The notes under the pieces are model-generated. The model was not told the origin of the DNA and made no database searches. It worked only from the letters and a program-made list of their open reading frames with translations. Positions 23,951 through 32,896 of a DNA stretch of 42,581 nt are shown here, piece after piece. The translations under genes and the position numbers were made by a program. This DNA is from an uncultured Collinsella sp. GTDB lineage: Bacteria; Actinomycetota; Coriobacteriia; Coriobacteriales; Coriobacteriaceae. The stretch spans positions 1 to 42,581 of the forward strand of contig CABQLK010000015.1 of the NCBI GenBank assembly GCA_902465015.1, written 5' to 3'. The first letter of the stretch is position 1, and each line of letters opens with the position of its first letter.

Positions 23951-24589
23951 CTAGACCGAAAAGACGATCTTGCGGCAGTTCCAGAAGTACTGGGCGCCCG
24001 AGATAACGGTCAGGACAACGGCAACGGCGTACAGGAAGCGCGACACCGAGTAGATGCCGAGCGTCAGCGCCACCGGGCCAAGGTGCAAGCCGGCCATAGC
24101 AAAAACGCACAGGTAACCGCAGATGGAGACCATCGTGGTTGCCGTCTTGTACTTGCCGAGCTTATCGGCCGCAACGACCACGCCGGCCGCACTCGCGACC
24201 ATGCGAAGGGCGCTCACCAGAAGCTCGCGGAACAGGATAATGAACACGGACCACACGGTCACCGCGTCAAAATCCAAGAACAGCAGCAGGGCCGAGAACA
24301 CCAGCAGCTTATCGGCGATAGGATCCAAGAACTTGCCGAAATCGGTGATCTCGTTGCGCGAGCGCGCCAGATAACCGTCGACCTTATCGGTGCACGACAA
24401 GATCACATACAGAATGAAGGCAACGGCGGCGAGCGGGCCGTCGAAGGTGCTCCAATCCGTACCGGCAACACTCGTGTGAGAAAGCGCCGACACGATCATG
24501 AACACCGGGATAAAGACGATGCGAACGCACGTCACGATGTTGGCGGGCGTCCAGACACTCGTCAGTTCCTTATTGCTCTCGTTAGCCAC
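23951..24589 (-). CDS. pgsA: CDP-diacylglycerol-glycerol-3-phosphate 3-phosphatidyltransferase
   Basis: 212 residues, about five to six membrane helices. The full CDP-alcohol signature is at 68-93 (D68, D71, G72, A75, R76, G85, D89, D93). The enzyme makes phosphatidylglycerol phosphate, the first step to phosphatidylglycerol and cardiolipin. The sequence FGKFLDPIADKLL and its place between rimO and cinA identify it as the main PgsA, distinct from the cls-like copy at 2971-3675. The start codon is GTG at 24589 with AGGAG six bases upstream. It begins nine bases after rimO. Confidence 0.93.
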   Translation of the reverse strand: MANESNKELTSVWTPANIVTCVRIVFIPVFMIVSALSHTSVAGTDWSTFDGPLAAVAFILYVILSCTDKVDGYLARSRNEITDFGKFLDPIADKLLVFSALLLFLDFDAVTVWSVFIILFRELLVSALRMVASAAGVVVAADKLGKYKTATTMVSICGYLCVFAMAGLHLGPVALTLGIYSVSRFLYAVAVVLTVISGAQYFWNCRKIVFSV

Positions 24590-24598
24590 GACGCTCTC

Positions 24599-25948
24599 CT
24601 ACTCCACAACATGACCGATAAGCTCATAGCAGAAGCTATCGGTAAACTCGACGGTCAGAATATCGCCCACGGACGCCTCGCTGGCGTCCAGATGCACCGC
24701 GCCATCGGAATCGGGCGCCTGGAACCAGGCATGGCCGATCAGCTCGGCGCCATCCTCGGTCTCTTCGATACCGTCGACGATTACCTGGGCGCGCTCGCCC
24801 ACATGTGCGGCGGTGGCGGCAAAACCGAGCGACTCGGCCAGGTCCATGGCCTCCTGGGCGCGCTCGAGCTTGACCTCTTCGTCGACCTGGCCCTCCATCT
24901 TAGCGGCCAGGCTGCCCTCCTCCTGCGAGTAGGCAAAGACACTCGTGTAGTCAAAGCCGACGGTGTCCATAAAGTCGATAAGATCGCGGAACTCGTCGTC
25001 GGTCTCGGTCGGGAAGCCGACCATGGCCGTGGAACGAATCACGATGCCGGGGATGCGCTCACGAAGGTCGCGGAACAGATCCTCGAGCTCCTGGCGCGAA
25101 CCAGAGCGACGCATGGCCTTGAGAATGCGCGCGTCGCAGTGCTGCACGGGGATATCGATATAGGGCAGCACCTCGGGCGTATCGCGAATCGTCTCGATGA
25201 GTTCGTCAGTCATGCCCTCGGGCTGCAGATAGAGCACGCGGACCCAGACGTTGTGCGGGCGCACGGCCACGGCGACGGCACGCAGCAGCTGCGCCAGATT
25301 GCGCGGCGAGCCATCGGCGACGTCCTCGTCGGCAAAGTCGGTACCCCAGATGCCCGTGTCCTGGCCGATCAGCACGATCTCGCGCACACCGCCGGCAACC
25401 AGGTCGCGCACCTCGGAGATGATGCTCTCGGCATTGCGCGAGTGATAGCGGCCGCGGATGTAGGGAATCATGCAGAAGCTGCAGAAGCGGTTGCAGCCAT
25501 CGGAAATCTTGACGTACGCGACAGCACCCTCGACGGTACGTTTGACCTGCGGGATATAGGCTGCAATCTCACGCTCGACACCCAGCACGCCATCGATGAC
25601 CGCCACGATGCCGTCCTCCTCGTCGGCCTTCACAAAGGCAGCGACCTCGGGCAGCTCGTCAGGTAGGTCATCGCCATAGCGCGACGGCACGCAGCCGCAC
25701 ATGACGATGGGGCAAGAACGAACGCCGTCCTGAACCTCGTTGGCGAGCTCGAGCGTGGTCTCGATGCTCTCGGACGTTGCGGAGGCGAGGAACGAGCATG
25801 TATTGACGATGGCGATATCGGCATCCTGCGGGTCGAATGCCTCCTCGTAGCCCGCGGCGGTCAAAAGAGAACGCATGCGATCGGTGTCAACCTCGTTCTT
25901 AGCGCACCCGAGGGTGATGTAGAGCACGGAGCCCAACGGTGTATCCAT
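24599..25948 (-). CDS. rimO: Ribosomal protein S12 methylthiotransferase
   Basis: 449 residues. The UPF0004 domain has ligands C15 (LGCAKNEVD), C51 (NTCSF) and C86 (CGC). The radical-SAM motif CNRFCSFC (C152, C156, C159) is followed by IPYIRGRYHSR, and the C-terminus is a TRAM domain. It methylthiolates the conserved Asp of S12. The LGCAKN start and the S/R-rich segment after the cluster separate it from MiaB, whose gene is at 16588-17958. The ribosome binding site is 12 bases from the ATG, rather far. pgsA follows on the same transcript. Confidence 0.95.
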   Translation of the reverse strand: MDTPLGSVLYITLGCAKNEVDTDRMRSLLTAAGYEEAFDPQDADIAIVNTCSFLASATSESIETTLELANEVQDGVRSCPIVMCGCVPSRYGDDLPDELPEVAAFVKADEEDGIVAVIDGVLGVEREIAAYIPQVKRTVEGAVAYVKISDGCNRFCSFCMIPYIRGRYHSRNAESIISEVRDLVAGGVREIVLIGQDTGIWGTDFADEDVADGSPRNLAQLLRAVAVAVRPHNVWVRVLYLQPEGMTDELIETIRDTPEVLPYIDIPVQHCDARILKAMRRSGSRQELEDLFRDLRERIPGIVIRSTAMVGFPTETDDEFRDLIDFMDTVGFDYTSVFAYSQEEGSLAAKMEGQVDEEVKLERAQEAMDLAESLGFAATAAHVGERAQVIVDGIEETEDGAELIGHAWFQAPDSDGAVHLDASEASVGDILTVEFTDSFCYELIGHVVE

Positions 25949-25975
25949 GTTGGAGAGCGGTCCTTTCGATTGATA

Positions 25976-26473
25976 TTAGCGGTAGTTGGTGAACTGCAGC
26001 GGCTGGCCGTAGTCCTGGTCGCGCAGGAACTGGATCACGGTCTGCAACGCGTCCTTCGAAGCAGAGGAAACACGCAGTTTGTCGGCCTCGATGGTCACCT
26101 TGACCTTGAGCTTTTGGTCCTTGATGTCCTTGTTGATCTTCTTGGCGGTCGCCTGGTCGATACCCTCGACGATATGGCCGAGCACGCGCACGGTGCCGCC
26201 CGATGCCGCCTGCGGAGCATCCCACGAGACAGCCTTGAGGTCGATGCCGCGCTTGATGAGCTTGGAGCTCAGCACGTCAACAATCTGTTTGGAGACAAAG
26301 TCGGCCGGGGCGTTGATCGTAAAGAGCTTGTCGCCCTTCGAAAGCTCGATCGTGGCGCCGGAATCCTTAAGGTCATAGCGCTGGGAAATCTCGCGCGTGG
26401 TCTGCTGGAAGGCGTTGTCGACCTCTTGCATGTTGACCTCGGACACGACGTCGAAGCTGGAATCTTTAGCCAT
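25976..26473 (-). CDS. YajQ-family nucleotide-binding protein
   Basis: 165 residues, the standard YajQ length. The start MAKDSSFDVVSEVNMQEVDNA and the central LKRGIDLKAVSWD-like segment are family hallmarks. Some YajQ proteins bind cyclic di-GMP and act with regulators, others bind nucleotides or RNA; no role can be fixed here. AAAGGA lies six bases before the ATG. It sits between the RodZ-like gene and rimO, with 26- and 27-bp gaps. Confidence 0.93.
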   Translation of the reverse strand: MAKDSSFDVVSEVNMQEVDNAFQQTTREISQRYDLKDSGATIELSKGDKLFTINAPADFVSKQIVDVLSSKLIKRGIDLKAVSWDAPQAASGGTVRVLGHIVEGIDQATAKKINKDIKDQKLKVKVTIEADKLRVSSASKDALQTVIQFLRDQDYGQPLQFTNYR

Positions 26474-26499
26474 GATGTTTCCTTTCGCGTACGAGCGGC

Positions 26500-28011
26500 C
26501 TAGTAGCTATCGTACGAATTGTCGGTAGAATCGGTGGGTGTCTGACCGTCAGTTGCGGTATCGGCGCCATCCGTGGACTGGGCATCGGTACCGTCGGTGG
26601 TATCGGTACCGTCGGTGGTGTCGGTACCATCAGAACTTTCACCATTCTCGGAATCAGACGTCTCCTTCTTGGGAACGGTGATCGTCACACGCGCCACACC
26701 CGAGGTCTTGGTATCGTAACGAACCTTTTCACCGTTCTTGGTAACGGTGACATCGGAAGGCTTGGACGTGGTGATCTCGATCGAAGACTCGGGCGTGTAC
26801 TCCTGCTCAAAGGGGCCAGTCGCCTGGGCGCCATAGACCGACTTGCCGTCGACCTTGACCTCAATCCACGCGGTCTTTCCCTTGGCAACGGAGACTTTGA
26901 CCTTCGTGACCTCGTTCTCTTCCTTCTTGGCCGTCGTCTTGGTAGCGTCCGAATCAGTCAACTCATCCGTCGCCTCATCGGTGTCATCGTCCTCGTCGAC
27001 CGTTTCGGTCTTCTTAGAAGACTTCTTGGTCGTCATCTTGGTAGCAGTGGGCGTCTCGGGCGTGTTCTCGGGCGCCGAAGATGCGCAACCGCGCAGAAGC
27101 ACCACGATGAGCACAATCAACAGCAGCGCAACGGCGCCGATGCCGGCGTAGACGATACGCGGATCGAGCCCGTTGTTTTGAGGAGTACGTGATCCGCCGC
27201 GTCCACGACCGGAACTGCTGCGGCCGCTTCCCTGAGGCATACGACCGCGATTGCTATCGGAACGGCCGCGATAGCCGCCCTGGCCCTGAAGGCTGCGCTG
27301 ACCCGAGCGAGGCGCAAGTTCACCGCGGCCTTGATAGCCACGCTGGCCCGAACGCGAAGCCGAGGAGCGCTGGCCATACGGTTGTGATTGAGAGCGAAGA
27401 CGCGGCGTCACCTGCGTGGTATCGGCATCCGCATAGCCACCGCGAGAGCGTCCCGTAGAGGCACCACGGTAACCGCGATCGGAATAGCCACCGTCGCCGT
27501 AGCCGGCACGAGGGTCACGCGCCACGCCGCGGGCAGCGGGAAGCGCACGGTCCTCGGGCATCGGCGTACTACGGAACCGGTCACGCTGTGAGCGAATCTC
27601 CTCGCCCGAACCCGTCTCGGTAATATAACCGGCCTGCTGAGGACGCTGTCCATAGCGGGTCGAACGACCGCCCTGAACCATCAGGAAGCGCCCGTTATCG
27701 ACCGAGGAACGCGAATTGACGTAGCCGGCGGCGTCCTGAAAACGACCGCCCTGCTGGGACGTCTCGCGTTCGTATGCCATCAGGTCGTCAAAGTAGGCAT
27801 TGACGACCTCGCGCGGATTGAGGCCCAAAAAGCGAGCATAGCTCGAAATCATGCCCTGCGCATAGCCGCGCGGCGGCATCGAAGCAAAGTTACCGGTCTC
27901 GAAAAACTCGATGATCTGCGGCCTGATTTTGATGGTGTTGGCGACCTGCTGAATGGAAAGGCCCATTCGGCGACGCTGCTCGAGCAGCATGTCACCAAAG
28001 CGTGCAGCCAT
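26500..28011 (-). CDS. RodZ-like HTH membrane protein with Arg/Gly-rich disordered region
   Basis: 503 residues. The N-terminal Cro-type HTH (about 3-75) contains LSIQQVANTIKIRPQIIEFFETG. A long Arg/Gly/Ser/Tyr/Gln-rich stretch (about 140-278) with many RG pairs follows, then one membrane helix (287-306), an acidic linker, a DUF4115-like outer domain (about 368-448) and a DGTDTT-repeat tail (451-503). RodZ links MreB to the elongation machinery. No mreB is in the window, and the RG-rich part is not a standard RodZ feature. The ATG overlaps the ftsK stop by one base (TGATG). The ftsK-rodZ order is common in Firmicutes. Confidence 0.8.
   Translation of the reverse strand: MAARFGDMLLEQRRRMGLSIQQVANTIKIRPQIIEFFETGNFASMPPRGYAQGMISSYARFLGLNPREVVNAYFDDLMAYERETSQQGGRFQDAAGYVNSRSSVDNGRFLMVQGGRSTRYGQRPQQAGYITETGSGEEIRSQRDRFRSTPMPEDRALPAARGVARDPRAGYGDGGYSDRGYRGASTGRSRGGYADADTTQVTPRLRSQSQPYGQRSSASRSGQRGYQGRGELAPRSGQRSLQGQGGYRGRSDSNRGRMPQGSGRSSSGRGRGGSRTPQNNGLDPRIVYAGIGAVALLLIVLIVVLLRGCASSAPENTPETPTATKMTTKKSSKKTETVDEDDDTDEATDELTDSDATKTTAKKEENEVTKVKVSVAKGKTAWIEVKVDGKSVYGAQATGPFEQEYTPESSIEITTSKPSDVTVTKNGEKVRYDTKTSGVARVTITVPKKETSDSENGESSDGTDTTDGTDTTDGTDAQSTDGADTATDGQTPTDSTDNSYDSY
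26584..26637 (-). repeat. 18-bp tandem repeat coding DGTDTT
   Basis: ATCGGTACCGTCGGTGGT occurs twice perfectly (26584-26601, 26602-26619) and is followed by a degenerate third unit. It encodes the DGTDTT repeats at the end of the RodZ-like protein and could vary in copy number. Confidence 0.75.
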
Positions 28012-30791
28012 CAGAATCCTCCAAACTCACGATCTTCACGTGCCATCTCGGCGTCGACAGACTCCAGCGCGGCAAGCCCCTCCTCGTCCAACAGGACCTC
28101 GCGCGGCTTGGAACCGTCGGGCGGGCCGACGACACCCTTTTCTTCCAGCATATCCATAATACGCCCGGCACGCGCATAGCCAACCTTCAGACGACGTTGC
28201 AGGCCAGATGTGGAGCCAAGCTGCGATTCCACCACAATATGGGCGGCTTCCCAAATGAGCGGATCATCGTCTTGCGGCTCGGCGACTCCGGTACGGACAA
28301 TGCCGCCGCCACCCGCCATGGACATGGAAGCGGGCGCCACGGCAGACAGGATCTCCTCGTGGTAGTCGGGCTCGCTCTGCGACTTGACGAACTCGACAAT
28401 CTCGTTGATTTCGTCATCCGAGACAAAGCAGCCCTGGATACGGCGAGGCTTGCCCCAGTCGACCTTGGAGAACAGCATATCGCCCAAACCGGTGAGCTTT
28501 TCGGCACCCATCTGATCGATGATGACGCGCGAGTCGATGCCCGTGGCGACGTTAAAGGCGATGCGGTTGGTGATGTTGGCCTTGATGAGGCCCGTCACCA
28601 CGTTGGAGCTGGGGCGCTGGGTGGCCACGATAAGATGAATACCGGCGGCACGGCCCAGCTGAGCAATACGCACGATCGAGGCCTCGACATCCTTACCGGC
28701 GACCATCATCAGGTCCGAGAGCTCGTCGATGATGATGACCAGGTAGGGCATCTTTTGCGGCGGGTTATCGTAATGCTCAAACTCGCCGGCGGCCTGCTTT
28801 TCGTTGTAGGTCGAGATCTTACGCACGTTGAGACGCTCGAAGACCTTCAGGCGACGCTCCATCTCGGACACGGCCCATTGCAGAGCGCTCGCGGCCTGCT
28901 TGGGCTCGGTCACTACAGGCACGTAAAGATGCGGCAGACCGTTATAGCCCGCAAGCTCGACGCGCTTGGGGTCGACCATGATCAGGCGAACGTCCTCGGG
29001 AAGGGCGCGCATGAGCAAGGTCGTGATGATGGAGTTGATCATGACCGACTTACCGGAACCCGTGGTACCGGCGATCAGCAGGTGGGGCATCTTGGCAAGG
29101 TCGGCGACGACCGGCGTACCCTCGGCATCTCGACCGATGGCGAGCTCGAGCGGACCGCCCTTCACATAGGGAAGCACGTCGCCCAGGTTGACGTTCTGGC
29201 GCTTGCGATTGGGGATCTCGATACCCACAAGCGAGGTGCCGGGGATCGGGGCAAAGATACGCACCGACTGGGCAGCAAGCGATAGCGCGATATCGTCCTC
29301 GAGGCTCGAAATCTTGCTCACGCGCTCGCCCTCGCCAGGTTGCAGCTTAAAGGTCGTCACCGTGGGGCCGGCGATCCAGCCGACCACGCGGGCACTACGA
29401 CCAAACTCCAGCAAGGTGGACTGAAGCGACTCGGCAGTCTGTTCCAGCTCCTTGTCAGAAGACGCGGAGGAAGCCGACTGCGGGTTGGCATGCAGAATCT
29501 CAAGTGGCGGAAGCTTGAGGCCGTCCTGTTCTTCGCCCTCGTTATCTGCGGCGCCGCCGTCCGCCCCCCCATCGCTAGCCGCAGCCGATTCGACAGCACT
29601 CGAGGCAGGCGCATCGGCAACCTTGGGATGCTTCAAGAAGTCGGGAATCTGAGGTGCTGCCGAGACAGGATTCACGGCAAACGGCGGCTCGGACTCGTCG
29701 ATCTTATCGGGGTCGTCTTCCATCGAAAGCTGACCGGTTACCTGGTCGCGCTTTGCATGGCGACGCGGCAGCAAAGTTGTCTTTGCGGTCTCAATCGGAG
29801 CCTCGTCGTCCTCGTCATCGCCCTCGGTGAGCTCAATCTCGTTCTCGGACCAAGACGGGTCGGGCTCACTCGTATTGAGTTTAGGCGCAGCCTTGCCCTT
29901 CTTGCCATGGCGGCGCGGCAACAGCGTCGTCTTAGCGCGCTCAGCTTCCACGGCATCGGACACGTCGACAAACGGATCCTCGTCCTCGTCGTCATCGTCC
30001 AAAACCGGGTCCACATCGTTGCCCATGACCGTGGTCACGGCAGCATCGGAGCCCTTTTGACGAAGAATGCTCAGGTGCGGACGGGCAACGCCGGGCACCG
30101 ACAGGGCCTCATCGTCACCCCACGGGCTCGCGTTGACGTCGGCACGACGGCGCTCGGCAAAATCGGCCGCACGGTCGCGAGCAGAGCGCAGCACGCCACC
30201 CACAGAAAAGCCGATGATGACAAAACCAACGACGGCAAGACCCAACAGGACTACCATCGCGATAGGCTTACCCAGGGCATTCTGCAGCGCACTCGCAATA
30301 AACGCACCGATGTAGCCACCCGAGGCGGACAAATTTTGCGGCGTGAACATAAGGTCACACGAGTCGCTCGTACCCGGCACCATCAGAGAAAGAATGGAGA
30401 CAACGGCGATAAAGACCACGGCTCCGCCCGCGACCGAGCGCGCGTTGAGCGGCGAGTCCTCACCTAAAAAGAGCGTGGCGGCAAACAGCAAAATGACGAT
30501 CGGCAGCACGTAGGCGCCCAGACCAAAGCCCAGGTGGTAGAAACCGGCAACCGCAGCCGTAACGGGTGCGGTCGCCGGCGAAATCACGGCAATGAAGGAC
30601 GCAATCGCCAAAACGGCGATGACCACGCCGGCGATATCGCGGTTGGCCGAGGACTCGACCAAGGGCTCAAAATCGTCGAAGTCGGCCTCGTGGCCCTTAT
30701 TGGCACGCAGATGGGAACCGGCACCCTTAGCAGATGCCGGTTGGTTATTGACCTTATTGCCTTTGGCGTTTTGTGCAGATCCGCGCGCCAA
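28011..30791 (-). CDS. ftsK: DNA translocase FtsK/SpoIIIE
   Basis: 926 residues. Four or so membrane helices lie in about 52-200, then a long acidic linker (about 205-450), the RecA-like motor with Walker A GTTGSGKS (575-582) and LIIIDELSDLMMV (Walker B), and a C-terminal winged helix (about 860-920) that reads KOPS/SRS polarity signals. It pumps chromosome ends through the division septum. The linker holds two copies of AKTTLLPRRHxK (about 286-297 and 336-347), basic islands in acidic sequence. The gene begins one base after the rnj stop and overlaps the RodZ-like gene by one base, so all three are coupled. Confidence 0.95.
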   Translation of the reverse strand: MARGSAQNAKGNKVNNQPASAKGAGSHLRANKGHEADFDDFEPLVESSANRDIAGVVIAVLAIASFIAVISPATAPVTAAVAGFYHLGFGLGAYVLPIVILLFAATLFLGEDSPLNARSVAGGAVVFIAVVSILSLMVPGTSDSCDLMFTPQNLSASGGYIGAFIASALQNALGKPIAMVVLLGLAVVGFVIIGFSVGGVLRSARDRAADFAERRRADVNASPWGDDEALSVPGVARPHLSILRQKGSDAAVTTVMGNDVDPVLDDDDEDEDPFVDVSDAVEAERAKTTLLPRRHGKKGKAAPKLNTSEPDPSWSENEIELTEGDDEDDEAPIETAKTTLLPRRHAKRDQVTGQLSMEDDPDKIDESEPPFAVNPVSAAPQIPDFLKHPKVADAPASSAVESAAASDGGADGGAADNEGEEQDGLKLPPLEILHANPQSASSASSDKELEQTAESLQSTLLEFGRSARVVGWIAGPTVTTFKLQPGEGERVSKISSLEDDIALSLAAQSVRIFAPIPGTSLVGIEIPNRKRQNVNLGDVLPYVKGGPLELAIGRDAEGTPVVADLAKMPHLLIAGTTGSGKSVMINSIITTLLMRALPEDVRLIMVDPKRVELAGYNGLPHLYVPVVTEPKQAASALQWAVSEMERRLKVFERLNVRKISTYNEKQAAGEFEHYDNPPQKMPYLVIIIDELSDLMMVAGKDVEASIVRIAQLGRAAGIHLIVATQRPSSNVVTGLIKANITNRIAFNVATGIDSRVIIDQMGAEKLTGLGDMLFSKVDWGKPRRIQGCFVSDDEINEIVEFVKSQSEPDYHEEILSAVAPASMSMAGGGGIVRTGVAEPQDDDPLIWEAAHIVVESQLGSTSGLQRRLKVGYARAGRIMDMLEEKGVVGPPDGSKPREVLLDEEGLAALESVDAEMAREDREFGGF

Positions 30792-30792
30792 A

Positions 30793-32463
30793 CTAAACCT
30801 CCATGACGACCGGGATGATCATCGGACGGGTGCGCGTACGGCTCCAAATAAAGTTGGAGAGCGAATCGCGCACGGCCTTGCGAATGGCATCGGAGCCGCT
30901 GCTCGTAAAGCTAAACTTGCCCTTCTCGATCGTCTTCATAATGGACGCGGAGGCATCCTCGGAGAACTGGTCGTCGATGGCAAACGAGACGCCGCGGCCC
31001 GAGAACTCGATGGCCTCGATCTTCTTGTGCTTGAGCGAGACGATAGCAACGGCCGTGACCATGCCGTCGTTGGCGAGCTTCTGGCGATCGCGCAGGACAA
31101 TGGGGTCGGTATCGCCGATACGCAGGCCGTCGACGTAGACGACGCCTGACTCGACGGGCGTACCGCGTTTGACGATACCGCCGCGCATCTCGAGCGTGTC
31201 GCCGTTATCGAGGATAAAGATATGATCGTCCTTGATGCCCATCTTGCGAGCCAGCTGGGCATGGGCGCGCAGATGCACGGCTTCACCGTGAACCGGCATA
31301 AAGTACGTGGGCTTGGCCATGGCCATCAGGAGCTTGAGCTCCTCCTGGCTACCGTGACCGGAAACGTGAACGAGAGCGCGGTTCTTATCCCACACGTCGC
31401 AGCCGAGCTTGGCCAGGCTGTTGACGACCTGCTGGACGGCCTTCTCGTTGCCGGGAACGGGAGTTGCTGAGAGGATGACGGTATCGCCCTCGTGGATAGA
31501 GAGCGTCTTGTGCTCGCCGTTGGCCATGCGGGACAGGGCCGACAGCGGCTCGCCCTGCGAACCAGTGCACATGACGACGATCTTGTCGTCGGGCAGGTTA
31601 TCAATGTCGAAGGCATCGATGATATCGGCGTCATCAATGTTGAGGTAGCCCAGCTCGCGCGCCACGCGGGTGTTCGTGAGCATGGAGCGACCGGTCACAA
31701 CGACCTTACGGCCGCACTTGCGGGCAGCATCGCAGATCTGCTGCAAACGATGGATGTGGCTCGAGAACGACGCTACGAACACGCGACCCGGGGCGTTCTT
31801 GATGGCGTGTAGCAAGTTGGGACCGACCTCGGCCTCGGACTTGGTAAAGCCGGGAACCGTGGCATTGGTGGAGTCGGAAAGCAGCAGGTCGATACCCTGC
31901 TTGGCAAAGCGGCTGATAGCGGCATAGTCGGGCGTGACACCATCGATGGGCGTCTGGTCGAGCTTAAAGTCGCCGGTGTGCATAACGGTGCCCTGGTTGG
32001 TGCGAATGAACACGCCCAGAGCGCCGGGGATGGAGTGCGTCATCGAGAAGAAGTCGAGCGAGATGCCACCGAGGTTGACATGGCTGCCGCCCTTGACCTC
32101 GCGGAACTTGGGCGCGCGGATGCGGAACTCAGAAAGCTTGCCCTCGATAAAGCCAAGCGTCAGCTTGCTCGAAAAGATGGGCACCTTATTGTTGAGGTCC
32201 TGCAGCAGATACGGAAGCGAACCGGTGTGGTCCTCGTGGCCGTGGGTGACGACGATACCGCGGAGCTTCTCCTCGTTCTCTAGAACATAGGTGTAGTCGG
32301 GAAGCACCAGGTCGATACCGGGCTGGGAGTCGTCGGGGAACATAAGACCGGCGTCGACGAGCACCATGTCGTCGCCGCACTCGAAGACCGTCATGTTCTT
32401 GCCGATGCCGTCAAGACCGCCGAGCGGGATGATCTTCAAGGGAGATGATTTTTTAGCTGCCAT
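30793..32463 (-). CDS. rnj: Ribonuclease J
   Basis: 556 residues, typical for RNase J1/J2. The metallo-beta-lactamase motif HGHEDHTG (74-81) is followed by HTGDFKLD and SDSTNA, then the beta-CASP region and a C-terminal domain. It is a 5'-to-3' exonuclease and endonuclease in mRNA decay and rRNA maturation. All catalytic His and Asp residues needed for two metals appear present, so this is an active J1-like form. AGGA lies unusually far (about 14 bases) from the ATG at 32463. The structured 433-bp region upstream may carry its leader. ftsK begins one base after it. Confidence 0.95.
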   Translation of the reverse strand: MAAKKSSPLKIIPLGGLDGIGKNMTVFECGDDMVLVDAGLMFPDDSQPGIDLVLPDYTYVLENEEKLRGIVVTHGHEDHTGSLPYLLQDLNNKVPIFSSKLTLGFIEGKLSEFRIRAPKFREVKGGSHVNLGGISLDFFSMTHSIPGALGVFIRTNQGTVMHTGDFKLDQTPIDGVTPDYAAISRFAKQGIDLLLSDSTNATVPGFTKSEAEVGPNLLHAIKNAPGRVFVASFSSHIHRLQQICDAARKCGRKVVVTGRSMLTNTRVARELGYLNIDDADIIDAFDIDNLPDDKIVVMCTGSQGEPLSALSRMANGEHKTLSIHEGDTVILSATPVPGNEKAVQQVVNSLAKLGCDVWDKNRALVHVSGHGSQEELKLLMAMAKPTYFMPVHGEAVHLRAHAQLARKMGIKDDHIFILDNGDTLEMRGGIVKRGTPVESGVVYVDGLRIGDTDPIVLRDRQKLANDGMVTAVAIVSLKHKKIEAIEFSGRGVSFAIDDQFSEDASASIMKTIEKGKFSFTSSGSDAIRKAVRDSLSNFIWSRTRTRPMIIPVVMEV

Positions 32464-32615
32464 AGGTTAGTGTGGTTTCCTTTCTTCGAAACGGGTCTGG
32501 AACAACCGACGGGGCGCTTCTGGCAAACCGACCGTCGGGAACGTACAAACATGCATCACAGAGTCGATGCAATAACCACAGTATGATACCCATTTGCACA
32601 ACAACAGACCACCCA

Positions 32616-32760
32616 TGCATCAAAGCCCCATCTGGACCTGTATATCCCGCCGGTTTCCCGTGGGGCGGGCACTGATGAAGTTTCCTGCTCTACAGTCCTG
32701 CTCACGACGGAGGCCACATTAAGTGGCCTCCTGTTCGTGCGGAACTCGCGATAAACTTAA
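32616..32760. ncRNA. Possible structured RNA or leader between rnj and rlmD
   Basis: The 433-bp gene-free stretch 32464-32896 contains nested complementary segments. CCCGCC (32646-32651) pairs with GGCGGG (32664-32669). GGACCTGTA (32632-32640) pairs with TACAGTCC (32691-32698, one bulge). GCCCCA (32625-32630) can pair with TGGGGC (32661-32666). GGAGGCCAC (32709-32717) pairs with GTGGCCTCC (32723-32731). I do not recognise a known riboswitch or small RNA, and the strand is uncertain. A minus-strand RNA would be the rnj leader. Apart from the -10-like box at 32852, I see nothing else in the stretch. Confidence 0.35.
32709..32731. terminator. Strong stem-loop in the rnj-rlmD intergenic region
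   Basis: GGAGGCCAC (32709-32717), loop ATTAA, GTGGCCTCC (32723-32731). An outer CACGA/TCGTG extends the stem. There is no long T-run on either side, so it may be the end of a small RNA or part of a leader fold. Confidence 0.4.
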
Positions 32761-32851
32761 CCCCCACACCCCTCACGCGGCGGTCAACCGTCGTTGAGCT
32801 TATCACTGACACGAATAAACCGCTTGTATATCGTCTGCTGGCTTGGCACGG

Positions 32852-32857
32852 TACAAT
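32852..32857 (+). promoter_or_regulatory. -10-like box before rlmD
   Basis: TACAAT lies 40 bp upstream of the rlmD ATG. I see no good -35 at normal spacing. Confidence 0.35.
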
Positions 32858-32896
32858 GCTTTCAGCTTTCAATTTGTAAATTAGTGGGGTTAATTC

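Noticed and set aside
23462..25666. 734-codon open frame on the plus strand opposite cinA, pgsA and rimO
   Set aside because: It crosses three well-identified genes on the other strand. The product is His/Arg/Asp-rich low-complexity sequence typical of shadow frames.
32472..32675. 67-codon open frame in the rnj-rlmD intergenic region
   Set aside because: It starts with GTG overlapping the rnj ribosome binding region, has no own site, and gives an unremarkable product over structured sequence.
32560..32700. tRNA, SRP RNA, FMN or T-box element
   Set aside because: No T-arm GTTCGA pattern, no SRP GGAAGCAGC-type loop, no complete FMN core and no T-box tRNA-binding bulge (GGTGG alone is not enough) could be found.
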